Shown here: positions 27,253 to 35,954 of the stretch, one piece after another
Position numbering within the stretch: the stretch's first letter is position 1
Layout: every line of letters begins with the position of its first letter
Origin: Tectiglobus sp965215755
GTDB lineage: Bacteria; Pseudomonadota; Alphaproteobacteria; Rhizobiales; Hyphomicrobiaceae
Length of the DNA stretch: 64,000 bases
Direction: 5' to 3'
Assembly (NCBI GenBank): GCA_965215755.1
Contig: OZ244119.1
Coordinates: 2,046,001-2,110,000, forward strand
Notes under the pieces: generated by a model
Told to the model about the DNA's origin: nothing
What the model saw: the letters and a program-made list of their open reading frames with translations, nothing else
Databases searched by the model: none
Translations under genes and position numbers: made by a program

Positions 27253-28128
27253 TCAGGCTGCTTCCTGGGCAGCTGTCATGGTGTCGCCGGCGATGGTTGT
27301 ACGACGCATGTCGCGCGGTTGGGTTTCATCGTAGCTGCGGGCCCTGTGCATGACCTGACGATTGTCCCACATGACGAGATCGTACTGGGTCCAGTTGTGG
27401 GCATAGACAAAGCGGCGCTCGGTTGCGAACTCAATGAGGTTCATTAGAAAAAGCTTGGCTTCCGGCAAGGGCATTCCGATGATGGCTCCTGCATGCGCTG
27501 ACAGATAAAGCGACTTGCGGCCCGTCACCGGATGCGTGCGGACCATCGCCTGGCGTACAGGTTTCATCAGATCGATCTCTTCATCATTGAAGGTGAAGCC
27601 TAGTTTGCCTCGGGAATAGATCTGTGAATGCTCACAGATCATGTCGTCGACTTCGGCCTTCATCTTGTCGTCGAGTGCATCGTAGGCTGCCCGCATATCG
27701 GCGAACTCAGTGTTGCCGCCCTGGCCGGGAACTTTCCTGCCGGACAGCAGGGAATACTTCGCGGGCACCGCTCTGAAAGAACTGTCCGAGTGCCAGAGAT
27801 GGTTGCCGAGATTAAAATAGCGGAAGCGGTCTTCGCGGTCGAACGGCTTGTTGTTGTTATCAAGGTTCGAGACATCATTGATGAGTTCGTTGACGCGTTT
27901 TTCCGAGCGGATGTTGCCACCCAGTTTCATTTCAATTTCGCCGAAGTTTTGTGAGAAGGCGATCTGCTGTTCATCCGTGATTTCCTGACCGCGAAAGACG
28001 AGAACGGCGTGCTTGTCCATTCCGGCTTCAATGGTGGCCACGTCCTGGGCTGTAAGAGGGGCTCTTAGGTCAGCACCGGACACCTCTCCGGCAAATGAAC
28101 CTGGAATTTGACGAATTTCGATGGCCAT
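27253..28128 (-). CDS. TauD/TfdA-family 2-oxoglutarate-dependent dioxygenase
   Basis: Non-haem Fe(II) dioxygenase of 291 residues. The iron ligands H113, D115 (WHSDSSF) and H261 (VMHRARSY) and the 2-oxoglutarate-binding arginine near RRTTIAG are present; H113 and D115 fall on the same numbers as in 2,4-D dioxygenase TfdA, to which it looks closer than to taurine dioxygenase. Such enzymes cleave ether or sulfonate side chains. The ATG at 28128 has AGGAGG upstream; a longer frame exists but lacks support. Substrate unknown. Confidence 0.9.
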   Translation of the reverse strand: MAIEIRQIPGSFAGEVSGADLRAPLTAQDVATIEAGMDKHAVLVFRGQEITDEQQIAFSQNFGEIEMKLGGNIRSEKRVNELINDVSNLDNNNKPFDREDRFRYFNLGNHLWHSDSSFRAVPAKYSLLSGRKVPGQGGNTEFADMRAAYDALDDKMKAEVDDMICEHSQIYSRGKLGFTFNDEEIDLMKPVRQAMVRTHPVTGRKSLYLSAHAGAIIGMPLPEAKLFLMNLIEFATERRFVYAHNWTQYDLVMWDNRQVMHRARSYDETQPRDMRRTTIAGDTMTAAQEAA

Positions 28129-28253
28129 GCGGCAGTCCTCCTCGCGACTCTCCAGGATTGAATGCAATCTTGCGCGCCGATGCAAGCCACCGTGGTGGCA
28201 ATTCTCTCATTGGTGGTGAAAATTCTCTGGATGATGGAATTTCTGCACTTGCT

Positions 28254-29504
28254 TCAGGCCCGTTTGACGTCCGGGAGCGTGTAAGCAATGACAGTTGCAA
28301 TCAGGGAGGTGCCGGCCAGCATGTAGAACACTGTGTGCAATCCCCATTGATCCGCAATTAGTCCGCCGATTGTTGGAACGGCGAGCGTGAATGCTGTCTG
28401 GGCGCCAAATAAGACACTGACGGCGGTGCCCGCCATTGCGTCATCTGCCAGGTCCATCGTCCAGCTGTGGATCACCGGGCGGACAGAGAATAGTACGAAG
28501 CCGAGAATGACAACGAGTGCCAGGAATGCCGGTAGCGATGTTATGAATGCGAATCCGGCAATGGCGGCCGTTGTCGCTGCCAGGCAAACCACGACGATTG
28601 GTTGCCTGCCGGCGCGGTCTGACCAGGCACCTGCCAGTGGGCCGGCCAGGATGCTGCCGGCCTGCAGTCCGGCCATGGCAAAGCCCAGCGTCACCGGGCT
28701 GACCTTCAAGACACTAACAAGGTAAAGCGGGATGAACAAGAGTAGACCATTCTGCGTCATCGACCGGAAACCGGCCATCAGACAGAGCGAAAGGACGGCG
28801 CGGTCGCGTAGCAAGTTGGAAACGCCAGATATATAAGAGCTACCCCTCTCCTTGGTGCTGCCTTGGGGTGCCGTATCTTCCCCTTCGCGCAAGGTGAGGA
28901 GGAGAACAGCGGCAACAGCAAAGACCGGCACTGCGGATATCATCGTGGTCTCACGCCACGCCAGCACTGAGAGCAGTGCGCCAACAGCGATCGGTGCCAG
29001 CATGTCGCCAAACGTGGCGCCAAGCGTGTGAATGGATAAAGCAAAGCCGCGGGTCGAGGGAAATGCGCGTGACAAAAACGATATGGCTGCGGGGTGCCAC
29101 AGATTGTTGGTCAGTCCGATCAGGACAATTGGAAGGATCAGGCCTGCCAACCCCGCGGAAAAGCCAACGGCAATGAGAGCGAGAGCGCCGATGATCAACG
29201 AAAGCGCCTGCACAATCACACGCTTGCCGGCGATGTCGACAACTGCGCCGCTACCGAGATTGGCTATGAAGGCCGCCGCATGAAATAGCGATACTAGTGC
29301 CCCAGCCTGAGCATAGCTGAGGCCCAGATCTTTCGCGAGAAATGGCAGCACGACGTAAAACGTCGCTAGTATCCAGTGCGTGGCCCCGTGGCCCATACCA
29401 ACCAGAAAGGCCGGGCCGCTTTCACGCAAATTGATATGAGAGAAATGGTTGCTGAGAAAGGCCAATGGGGTATCTGTTCGGTTGTGCCGGACGACGTTCG
29501 CCAT
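28254..29504 (-). CDS. MFS transporter
   Basis: A 416-residue major facilitator with about twelve hydrophobic helices. The motif-A-like loop GAWSDRAGRQPI is seen between TM helices of the second half, and GHGATHWILATFYVVLPFLAKDLG near the N-terminus. It lies inside the catabolic cluster, so uptake or export of the pathway substrate is a reasonable inference. It is placed between the dioxygenase and MaoC genes, all on the minus strand. Confidence 0.9.
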   Translation of the reverse strand: MANVVRHNRTDTPLAFLSNHFSHINLRESGPAFLVGMGHGATHWILATFYVVLPFLAKDLGLSYAQAGALVSLFHAAAFIANLGSGAVVDIAGKRVIVQALSLIIGALALIAVGFSAGLAGLILPIVLIGLTNNLWHPAAISFLSRAFPSTRGFALSIHTLGATFGDMLAPIAVGALLSVLAWRETTMISAVPVFAVAAVLLLTLREGEDTAPQGSTKERGSSYISGVSNLLRDRAVLSLCLMAGFRSMTQNGLLLFIPLYLVSVLKVSPVTLGFAMAGLQAGSILAGPLAGAWSDRAGRQPIVVVCLAATTAAIAGFAFITSLPAFLALVVILGFVLFSVRPVIHSWTMDLADDAMAGTAVSVLFGAQTAFTLAVPTIGGLIADQWGLHTVFYMLAGTSLIATVIAYTLPDVKRA

Positions 29505-29523
29505 ACATTGCGGATCGCTATGG

Positions 29524-30006
29524 CTAGTCAGCGGGTCGCCGGCGAATGAGCAGCTTGTGTTCTCCGTCCATCACTAGCTCACCATCTTGATTGTGAACAG
29601 TCGCGCGCAAAGTCATCACACCTGTGGTGCGCTGGGCTTTGAGATCAGTGATTGTAAGGGCCGGATAGACAGTGTCATTGGCATAGACCGGTGCCAGAAA
29701 GCGCGATGACTGCTCGGTGAAGGCAATAATCGCTTCGTCAATCTGATGGACCAATGTTGTTGAGCCTGGGCAGGTTTGGATGAGGACCTGGAAGCCATGT
29801 GCCACCAGATTTCGGTGGCCATTGCGCTTGCAGTACTCGCGGTCATAGTGGATCGGATGGTTGTCGGCGGAGGCTGCCTGGAAGACCTGGAAGTAAGCGT
29901 CCGTCATGGTCCGGGAGGGTGCCCGGAAGATTTCCCCAATCTCGAAGTCATCGAAATAGCGCTGCGGCATGACATAGTGTTTCGCGGGGTCGAAGTCTTC
30001 AGCCAT
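29524..30006 (-). CDS. MaoC-family enoyl-CoA hydratase-like protein
   Basis: A 160-residue hot-dog protein with the MaoC signature region QAASADNHPIHYDREY and AHGFQVLIQ, so a hydratase of an acyl-CoA is likely. The ATG at 30006 (preceded by AGAGGGA) gives the common N-terminus; the frame runs 65 codons further without similarity. It is the first gene of the minus-strand cluster that continues with MFS, dioxygenase, CoA transferase and racemase, with a 19-bp gap to the MFS gene. It is a different paralogue from the MaoC protein at 4683-5135. Confidence 0.88.
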   Translation of the reverse strand: MAEDFDPAKHYVMPQRYFDDFEIGEIFRAPSRTMTDAYFQVFQAASADNHPIHYDREYCKRNGHRNLVAHGFQVLIQTCPGSTTLVHQIDEAIIAFTEQSSRFLAPVYANDTVYPALTITDLKAQRTTGVMTLRATVHNQDGELVMDGEHKLLIRRRPAD

Positions 30007-30097
30007 CTCTCGTGTCCCTCTTCTCAAGCAGGATCGTCCGGTGCCCGCGCCTCGAGCGGCGCGGACTACCGTTGATCGAATAGCATGAACGTGCTTG

Positions 30098-30958
30098 CTA
30101 GGCGACGGCGCGAATGGCTTTGCGGGACGCCAAGACCTTGGCTGACATCTGCCGGAGTTTCTGGCCGGTGCGGGCGAGTTCGGCCGGCGGCAAAATATCA
30201 TGACTGGGCCAGATGCCGGTCACGATTGAACGGGCGTAACCGTTGGCATGTCCCGACTTGCGCATAGCAGCGGCGGCTGTGACATAGTCATATGTCAGGC
30301 GCTTCAGGGATATCCGGACATGATTTTGATCCTCGCCCGGCTCAATCAATGCATACCAGGCGTCCGGCGTCCCGTCGTTGGCTGGAATACCGATCACACC
30401 TGCATTGAGCCAGGTCGCTTCAGTCGTTCTGGCAAGGAAGGGGATGCCAGCATGCCCTGCGAGCACCAGATCAGCGCTGATGGCAGCTGTTTCGTCCCTA
30501 AGGGCGGCGTGATCCGAACCAAAAATGAAACGGTTCGTCTGGTTGTGACCGCCATGCAGAACATGAACATCGAGGCCGCAATACGTGAACCGCATCGATC
30601 CAGGCAGGTTTGCCATCCATTGTTGTGAGGCTGCCGAAATGTTGCTGCGTGCAAACGGGTACCAGCCGCGTGAAAGGAGGTCGCATGCCGAACCTTCCTC
30701 AAAGCCGCAACCGCAATCATCAGCGCCTTCCGCCAGCTGCTCTTCGCAGTTGCCGGCAATGACATGGATACCCCATTCGCGAATGAGCTGAGTTGTTTCT
30801 TCTGGGTTGGCCGCGTAAGCCACGACGTCGCCCGTGCAAATGATTTGAGTTGGCTCGATCCCCAGGCGCCTGGCCTCGGCCTGCATGGCCTGCGTTGCTT
30901 CGAGATTTGAGTAGGGGCCACCAAAGACGAGCAATGGTTTGGAGCTGTCAAAATGCAT
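30098..30958 (-). CDS. Metallophosphatase-fold protein with altered metal ligands
   Basis: A 286-residue calcineurin-like phosphoesterase fold. Motifs II and III remain (CTGDVVAY, IAGNCEEQLA), as does LHGGH, but the first motif, normally SDxHSN, reads FGGPYSN, losing the D and H metal ligands, and the last motif, normally GHTHxP, reads GHAGIP. The enzyme may bind a different or single metal, or be regulatory. The ATG at 30958 was preferred; a TTG at 31039 would overlap the stop of the upstream DUF262 gene (TTGA), which would mean direct translational coupling. The same-strand neighbour 78 bp upstream is the DUF262/DUF1524 gene. Confidence 0.72.
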   Translation of the reverse strand: MHFDSSKPLLVFGGPYSNLEATQAMQAEARRLGIEPTQIICTGDVVAYAANPEETTQLIREWGIHVIAGNCEEQLAEGADDCGCGFEEGSACDLLSRGWYPFARSNISAASQQWMANLPGSMRFTYCGLDVHVLHGGHNQTNRFIFGSDHAALRDETAAISADLVLAGHAGIPFLARTTEATWLNAGVIGIPANDGTPDAWYALIEPGEDQNHVRISLKRLTYDYVTAAAAMRKSGHANGYARSIVTGIWPSHDILPPAELARTGQKLRQMSAKVLASRKAIRAVA

Positions 30959-31035
30959 GAGGGCTGCGGTGTTCCTTTGGTGTGTCTTTTGGGCTGTAGG
31001 CTTCTCGGAGGTTGCGAATACTCGGTTTGCAATTG

Positions 31036-32775
31036 TCAATTTTTGATCAGCTCAAGATCCCAATGCGCGAGCAAATCGGTGGCCAGCTTTTCACTGCGAT
31101 CCATGATGGTTTTGGGCTGCCACTTCTCCGTTGCTGCGACTTGCTGCGCCAAGGCAAACCGTGAGTTGGCCAGGATTGGCCGCTTTATCTCGAATCCTTT
31201 TGAGCCTGCCGACTGGTTGTCATCGAACGATAGGACGGCGAGATTTCCCAGCCGATGGACATGCTCATCGATGATCGCCTTGGAACTGAACTCCTGATCC
31301 CATCCGGAAGCATTTTCAGGACGTCGTGGCAGAACATGCTCAACCGTTGCTTGATCTCTATTGATCGGACCAGGATCGGCTCCATGCATTCTCGATAGTC
31401 GGCGTAGTACCAGCCGTGAGCAGGACTTGTCGAAAAAAGTCTTGCTCAAAAGATTGTCAGATGCGGGTTTGAGAATTTTCTTTTCGATCAAAAAATCAGG
31501 AATGGTGTGCGGATCTTCGCCCTTGTTGATGGCGTTTGCGATCTTAAGAAAGCGGCGCTCTTGCTCAATCGGGTCGCGGGTTCCGATCCGCATGATCCAG
31601 GCCAGGCGCTCCAGCTGATTGAAGACAAACGCCGTGTCCGGGTCGGCGAAACCGCGACGCTGCAGCCAACTGAGGGCCGGCGCAACCCATGGCTCACGCT
31701 CCAACCACCGAAGATAGATCAGTGACTCAGCAATTGCGCTCAGTTCCGAACCGTCGTCTGCGGCGACCGGCGTTACAGTGAGCGCACTGTAATGCTCGGA
31801 CCGCGGCACGAGCGTATCCTGGATAAACGTGATACCGTTTTCGTTCAGTTTGAAGAGCTCGATGAGGCTTTGCTCGACGGGCTTGGAGGAACGCTTGCCG
31901 AGCTTGAGTAACCTGATATGGCCAAGCAGTTTTGACATACCAACGGCACCAAGGCGTGCCTGCCAGATATCCCAAACTTCGCCGGCCTGTTCATGCTGTT
32001 TCCGCGGCATGGCTGACACGATGGCGATTTTGGAACGTTCGCTCGAATGGAAATCGAGCCCGGTTGTCTCCTCAATAGAGAGCATCTCCCAGGCTTCGTT
32101 TTCGTCGCTGACAATCTCGATCACAAGACTGCAGCGTTCGAGTAGAAATTCTGTGAACCTGTGCCAGGTGTCGGTGTTCTCGATGACCTCATCAAGTGTC
32201 TTGGCCAGTTCGTCACGATTGTTGAGGAAATTGCGCTCGCACTCCAACAACTCGAGAATGTCATCGTGGTGCACTCGGGTTGTGCCGTCGGGTTGTTGCA
32301 CAAAGGCTTCGAAGTTATCCGCATATGCGGGTTGAGGGGTCACCCGGTAAATCGCTTTGCCCTGCGCATCGCTGCCGGCACGGATCAGGTCCTCCAGTCG
32401 GTCTGCGGCATCCGCGGACGGGGCTCTGTCGCGCAGCAGTGCAAAGATGATTGTCAGCGTCAGCATGCGCTGCTGGCCATCAATAATGGCGGCATATGTT
32501 TGCTTGTTCGGCCGTGCAAGCATTACGTGGCCAAGAAAATAACGACCGCGATCAGACTCGCTTGCTTCCAGAATATCGCGCAAGAGGCGGGCGGCGTTTT
32601 CTTCCTGCCAAGCGTAGGAACGCTGGAACCAAGGGAGTTCATACAGGAGTTCGCCAGAAAAAAGCTGTTGAATTGTTTGTACTGAGACTTCGATATAGTC
32701 AGTGGCAGATGACGCATCAGACAATGCAGTTGGACCTTCTGAAATGGGTGTTGCTGAGCAGCCGGGGACTCGCAT
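31036..32775 (-). CDS. DUF262/DUF1524 protein, GmrSD-like nuclease
   Basis: A 579-residue protein combining an N-terminal DUF262 domain (PWFQRSYAW near 48-56, IDGQQR at 98-103, which is the nucleotide-binding/ParB-like motif) with a C-terminal DUF1524 HNH-type domain (VEHVLP near 478-483, HRLGNLAVLS near 507, N520). This pair of domains defines the GmrS-GmrD type IV restriction enzymes and related defence proteins, which cut modified phage DNA in a nucleotide-dependent way. The central 300 residues are unique. No methylase or other restriction gene is adjacent. The start has no clear Shine-Dalgarno. A defence role is inferred from the domains. Confidence 0.88.
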   Translation of the reverse strand: MRVPGCSATPISEGPTALSDASSATDYIEVSVQTIQQLFSGELLYELPWFQRSYAWQEENAARLLRDILEASESDRGRYFLGHVMLARPNKQTYAAIIDGQQRMLTLTIIFALLRDRAPSADAADRLEDLIRAGSDAQGKAIYRVTPQPAYADNFEAFVQQPDGTTRVHHDDILELLECERNFLNNRDELAKTLDEVIENTDTWHRFTEFLLERCSLVIEIVSDENEAWEMLSIEETTGLDFHSSERSKIAIVSAMPRKQHEQAGEVWDIWQARLGAVGMSKLLGHIRLLKLGKRSSKPVEQSLIELFKLNENGITFIQDTLVPRSEHYSALTVTPVAADDGSELSAIAESLIYLRWLEREPWVAPALSWLQRRGFADPDTAFVFNQLERLAWIMRIGTRDPIEQERRFLKIANAINKGEDPHTIPDFLIEKKILKPASDNLLSKTFFDKSCSRLVLRRLSRMHGADPGPINRDQATVEHVLPRRPENASGWDQEFSSKAIIDEHVHRLGNLAVLSFDDNQSAGSKGFEIKRPILANSRFALAQQVAATEKWQPKTIMDRSEKLATDLLAHWDLELIKN

Positions 32776-33089
32776 CGTGATCGACTGTCAGGGGAGCATT
32801 CCAGCAACGCCCTAGCGGAGAGTACACGCTTAGAAAGAGCCTCGGCAACGCTTCTGCGAATGTCGTGGCCCGGATCCCGTTCGACTCTGTGAATGCGCTA
32901 TATGCCGTCACTTTAGCGCTGTCACAATGAGATAAAAAGTGGAATTGCCGAACAATACTGTTTCATGCTCTTTGCCGTGCTGAATCTGCAGCAACGCGGC
33001 CACAGGTTGAACCCAATCTCTCTGTGACCAGAGGGGAATTGAAGGTGGTTTTGGCCGGATGATGGGCACGTGCTAGATGAGGAGACAGA
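32776..33089. other. Intergenic region between divergent genes
   Basis: About 314 bp between the DUF262 gene and the DUF952 gene. It must carry both promoters. No gene, operator or strong hairpin was recognised. Confidence 0.4.
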
Positions 33090-33455
33090 ATGGCGGACCA
33101 GTGCGGCACGGTAATCTACAAGATCTGCTCAGCTCAGGAGTGGCGAAGCGCGGTGAAAGACGGTCGCTATGTCGGTGCGGCTGTTGATCTGAAAGATGGG
33201 TTCATCCATTTCTCAGTTGCGCATCAGGTGCAGGAAACAGCTGCCAAGCATTTTCGCGGGCAGGCGGACTTGGTCTTGATTGCTTTTCGTGCCGACGACT
33301 TCGGTGATGACTTGAAATGGGAAGCATCGCGCGGTGGCGATTTGTTTCCGCATCTCTATCGTACACTCGAAACAGATCACGCCATCTGGCAGGAAGCTCT
33401 GCCATTGGATGAAGACGGAATTCCGACCATACCGGAGCGGGTCTCAACATGTTGA
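33090..33455 (+). CDS. DUF952-domain protein
   Basis: A 121-residue DUF952 protein: IYKICSAQEWRSAVKDGRYVG, DGFIHFS and the C-terminal FPHLYRTLETDHAIW block are the family core. The fold resembles glutathione-dependent or ADP-ribosyl-related enzymes, but no activity is established. Its TGA overlaps the pyrD ATG by seven bases, so the two are translationally coupled; DUF952-pyrD pairing is common in alphaproteobacteria. Confidence 0.88.
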   Translation: MADQCGTVIYKICSAQEWRSAVKDGRYVGAAVDLKDGFIHFSVAHQVQETAAKHFRGQADLVLIAFRADDFGDDLKWEASRGGDLFPHLYRTLETDHAIWQEALPLDEDGIPTIPERVSTC

Positions 33456-34549
33456 ACGGTGTTTTTGATCTAGCACGGCCGATGCTTCTGGCGTTTGAAG
33501 CAGAGCGTGCCCACGAGATGACGCTACGGGCGCTTGAGCGCGGTATGCATCCTGTTCACAGAGCTGACGCTGCACCTGAATTGGCTATTCGAGTGATGGG
33601 CTTGGATTTTCCCAATCCGATTGGCGTGGCTGCGGGTTTTGACAAGGATGCACGGGTTTTCTCTGCAATCCAGAAGATTGGATTTGGCTTTGGTGAGGTC
33701 GGCACGGTCACGCCGTTACCGCAACAGGGGAATCCCAAACCCCGGATCTTCAGGTTGATCAAGGATCGCGCGGTGATCAACCGACTGGGCTTCAATAACC
33801 AGGGTCACGACTTTGCATTCAACAAGCTGACGGATCGGCATGACGGCGGCATTGTTGGCGTTAACATTGGCGCGAACAAAGATGCGCCTGATATGGTTGC
33901 CGATTATGTAACGGGGATTCACCGCTTCTACTCACTTGCTGACTATTTCATGGTCAACATCTCGTCACCGAACACACCGGGGCTGCGGGATCTGCAGGCG
34001 CCGCAGGTTCTTGACAGCTTGCTGCAGCGCGTTCTGGAGGCGCGCGATGAGAAGGCATCTCAAAGCGATGGCCGCCGCGTGCCGGTCGCCGTCAAGATCG
34101 CACCGGACGTTGCTGAAGATGATCTCCCGGCGATTTGTGAGCGGATGGTCGAGCGTGGTGTCGACGCGATTGCTGTCTCGAATACGACTTTGGCGCGCCC
34201 TGCCGCGCTCGGTGCTGTTCATAAAGATGAGGCCGGCGGCCTGTCCGGCAAGCCCTTGTTTCGGCGGTCAACAGCGATGCTGGCACGCGTCTACAAGCTA
34301 ACCGGTGGTGCGGTTCCGTTAATCGGGATCGGGGGTATCCATAGCGGAGAGACCGCGGTTCAGAAGATTGAAGCCGGGGCCTCGTTGGTCCAGCTCTACA
34401 CAGGGCTTGTCTTCGAAGGGCCGGGGCTTGTTGCGCAGATGACGTCAGAGCTGGCCCGTGCAACCCAAGCGGCTGGTGCACGGCACATCGGTGAATTGAC
34501 AGGGCGCCGTTCAGATGAGTGGTCCGAAGTTCCATTGTCGATAGAATAG
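33449..34549 (+). CDS. pyrD: Dihydroorotate dehydrogenase (quinone)
   Basis: Class 2 membrane-associated flavoenzyme of 366 residues that oxidises dihydroorotate to orotate with quinone in pyrimidine synthesis. The N-terminal amphipathic helix region (LARPMLLAFEAERAHEM) is typical of class 2, and NISSPNTPGLRDLQ carries the catalytic serine. FMN-binding segments PNPIGVAAGFDKD and LIGIGGIHSGETAVQKIEAGASLVQLYTG are intact. It overlaps the DUF952 gene and runs convergent with the MATE gene (19 bp). Confidence 0.97.
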   Translation: MLNGVFDLARPMLLAFEAERAHEMTLRALERGMHPVHRADAAPELAIRVMGLDFPNPIGVAAGFDKDARVFSAIQKIGFGFGEVGTVTPLPQQGNPKPRIFRLIKDRAVINRLGFNNQGHDFAFNKLTDRHDGGIVGVNIGANKDAPDMVADYVTGIHRFYSLADYFMVNISSPNTPGLRDLQAPQVLDSLLQRVLEARDEKASQSDGRRVPVAVKIAPDVAEDDLPAICERMVERGVDAIAVSNTTLARPAALGAVHKDEAGGLSGKPLFRRSTAMLARVYKLTGGAVPLIGIGGIHSGETAVQKIEAGASLVQLYTGLVFEGPGLVAQMTSELARATQAAGARHIGELTGRRSDEWSEVPLSIE

Positions 34550-34568
34550 ATTGTGCCGAAGTGGGCGA

Positions 34569-35954
34569 CTAGGCGAGTCGATGTTGTTCGGCTGGCGTGC
34601 TCGCTGGTTGAAAGAGTTTTCGCTCAAGACCTGGAAGAGCGTAGGCTAACGTGACCGCGCGAACCACAAAGAGAACATGGAGCGATAACCAGAGACCGTG
34701 ATTGCCCCAGAGCGGCGCGAGGACGGCCCAGGCAGCAAAGTAGGCCATCAACGCGATAATCATCATGTTGCGCATCGTCGCTGTAGCGGTCGCGCCAATG
34801 AAGATGCCGTCGAGGATAAAGCACCATATGCTTGTTAACGGGATGATTGCGGCCCAGATCAAATAGGTCCGTGACGTATCGCGAACTTCGCTGCTTGTGG
34901 TCATGAAGTCGATGATCCAGCTGCCGAGCAGCCATAGGCCTGCTGAGAGCACAAGACTGACAATCACTGCGCCGAGCGTCGATAGGCGGATGGCATCGCG
35001 GAACCTTTGCTTCTGCTTTGCTCCCACGGCATGTCCGACCAGGGTCTCTGCGGCATAAGCAAACCCATCAATCATGTAAATCGTAATCATGACGAGGTTG
35101 AACAGCACTGCATTCGTCGCGAGGGTGACATCACCTGTCCGTGCGCCCTGAGCTACGAAGAACATTATCGCAATTTGGACACTTAGCGTGCGAATGAAGA
35201 TGTCACGGCTGACAGCGAAGACACGGCGCAGTTGAAACAGCTGCAGAATTGCATCGAGGTCTGTTTTGGCATTGCGGCGGCGAAGCTCTTTTGCTGCGAT
35301 GATCAAGCCGACGAATGCTGCGGAATATTCAGCAATGAGTGCGGCAGAGGCGACACCTGGAACGCCCCAATTCAGTACCATCACGAACAGTAGGGCGAGG
35401 CCGATGTTGATCCCATTGAGTAAGAGCTGCAGATAGAATGCAATGCCGGCACGCCCGAGGCCGATAAACCAGCCGAGAAGCGCAAAGTTTGCCAGACCGG
35501 CCGGTGCAGCCCAAATGCGGATTTCTATATAGGTCGCAGCGGGTGCCGAGACACGATCGGATGCCCCAAGGAGATGAAGGGCGAGACTGGTGATCGGGCC
35601 TTGCAGCAGTATGAGCGCTACGCCGATGGCGGCTGCCATTACCAATGCACGCGCCAAGCTTGCTGCAATTTCGCTTTGATTGCGGGCGCCGACTGCCTGT
35701 GCCGTCAGGCCAGTTGTGCCCATGCGCAGGAAATTGAAGATGAAATAAAGGAAGTTGAAAACCGTTGCAGCGAGTGCCACAGCACCCAGCAAATGGGCTT
35801 GCCCGAGTTGTCCAATGACCGTTGCATCGACGAAACCAATGAGAGGTACGGTAGCGTTCGAGAGCGTAATCGGTAGAGCGATGGCAAGGACGTCGCGCTG
35901 GCGCAGTGGCCGTTGCTGCTGGCGAGCTTCTGCCTCGGCGTCATGTCCTTGGAT
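34569..35954 (-). CDS. MATE-family multidrug/organic cation efflux transporter (start uncertain)
   Basis: A DinF-like MATE exporter with about twelve membrane helices and the family N-terminus RDVLAIALPITLSNATVPLIGFVDATVIGQLG. It would exchange Na+ or H+ for toxic organic cations. The start is puzzling. The preceding gene's stop overlaps an ATG (35944) in the classic ATGA manner, but that ATG is one base out of frame. In frame, the only codon at the right distance from the strong GGAGGAG (35961-35967) is an ATC at 35954, used here; TTG codons at 36017 and 36026 lie inside the upstream gene. Either a rare start, a programmed shift or a one-base change near the start is present. Confidence 0.8.
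   Translation of the reverse strand: MQGHDAEAEARQQQRPLRQRDVLAIALPITLSNATVPLIGFVDATVIGQLGQAHLLGAVALAATVFNFLYFIFNFLRMGTTGLTAQAVGARNQSEIAASLARALVMAAAIGVALILLQGPITSLALHLLGASDRVSAPAATYIEIRIWAAPAGLANFALLGWFIGLGRAGIAFYLQLLLNGINIGLALLFVMVLNWGVPGVASAALIAEYSAAFVGLIIAAKELRRRNAKTDLDAILQLFQLRRVFAVSRDIFIRTLSVQIAIMFFVAQGARTGDVTLATNAVLFNLVMITIYMIDGFAYAAETLVGHAVGAKQKQRFRDAIRLSTLGAVIVSLVLSAGLWLLGSWIIDFMTTSSEVRDTSRTYLIWAAIIPLTSIWCFILDGIFIGATATATMRNMMIIALMAYFAAWAVLAPLWGNHGLWLSLHVLFVVRAVTLAYALPGLERKLFQPASTPAEQHRLA

Noticed and set aside
31036..31039. TTGA overlap suggesting a start of the metallophosphatase at 31039
   Set aside because: The extra 27 residues look unstructured and the fold begins right after the ATG at 30958. 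It was kept only as an alternative.
35705..35944. Frame starting at the ATGA overlap (35944) as the gene after DUF6460
   Set aside because: It has no membrane helices or family features and ends after about 80 codons, whereas the overlapping frame clearly encodes the MATE transporter.
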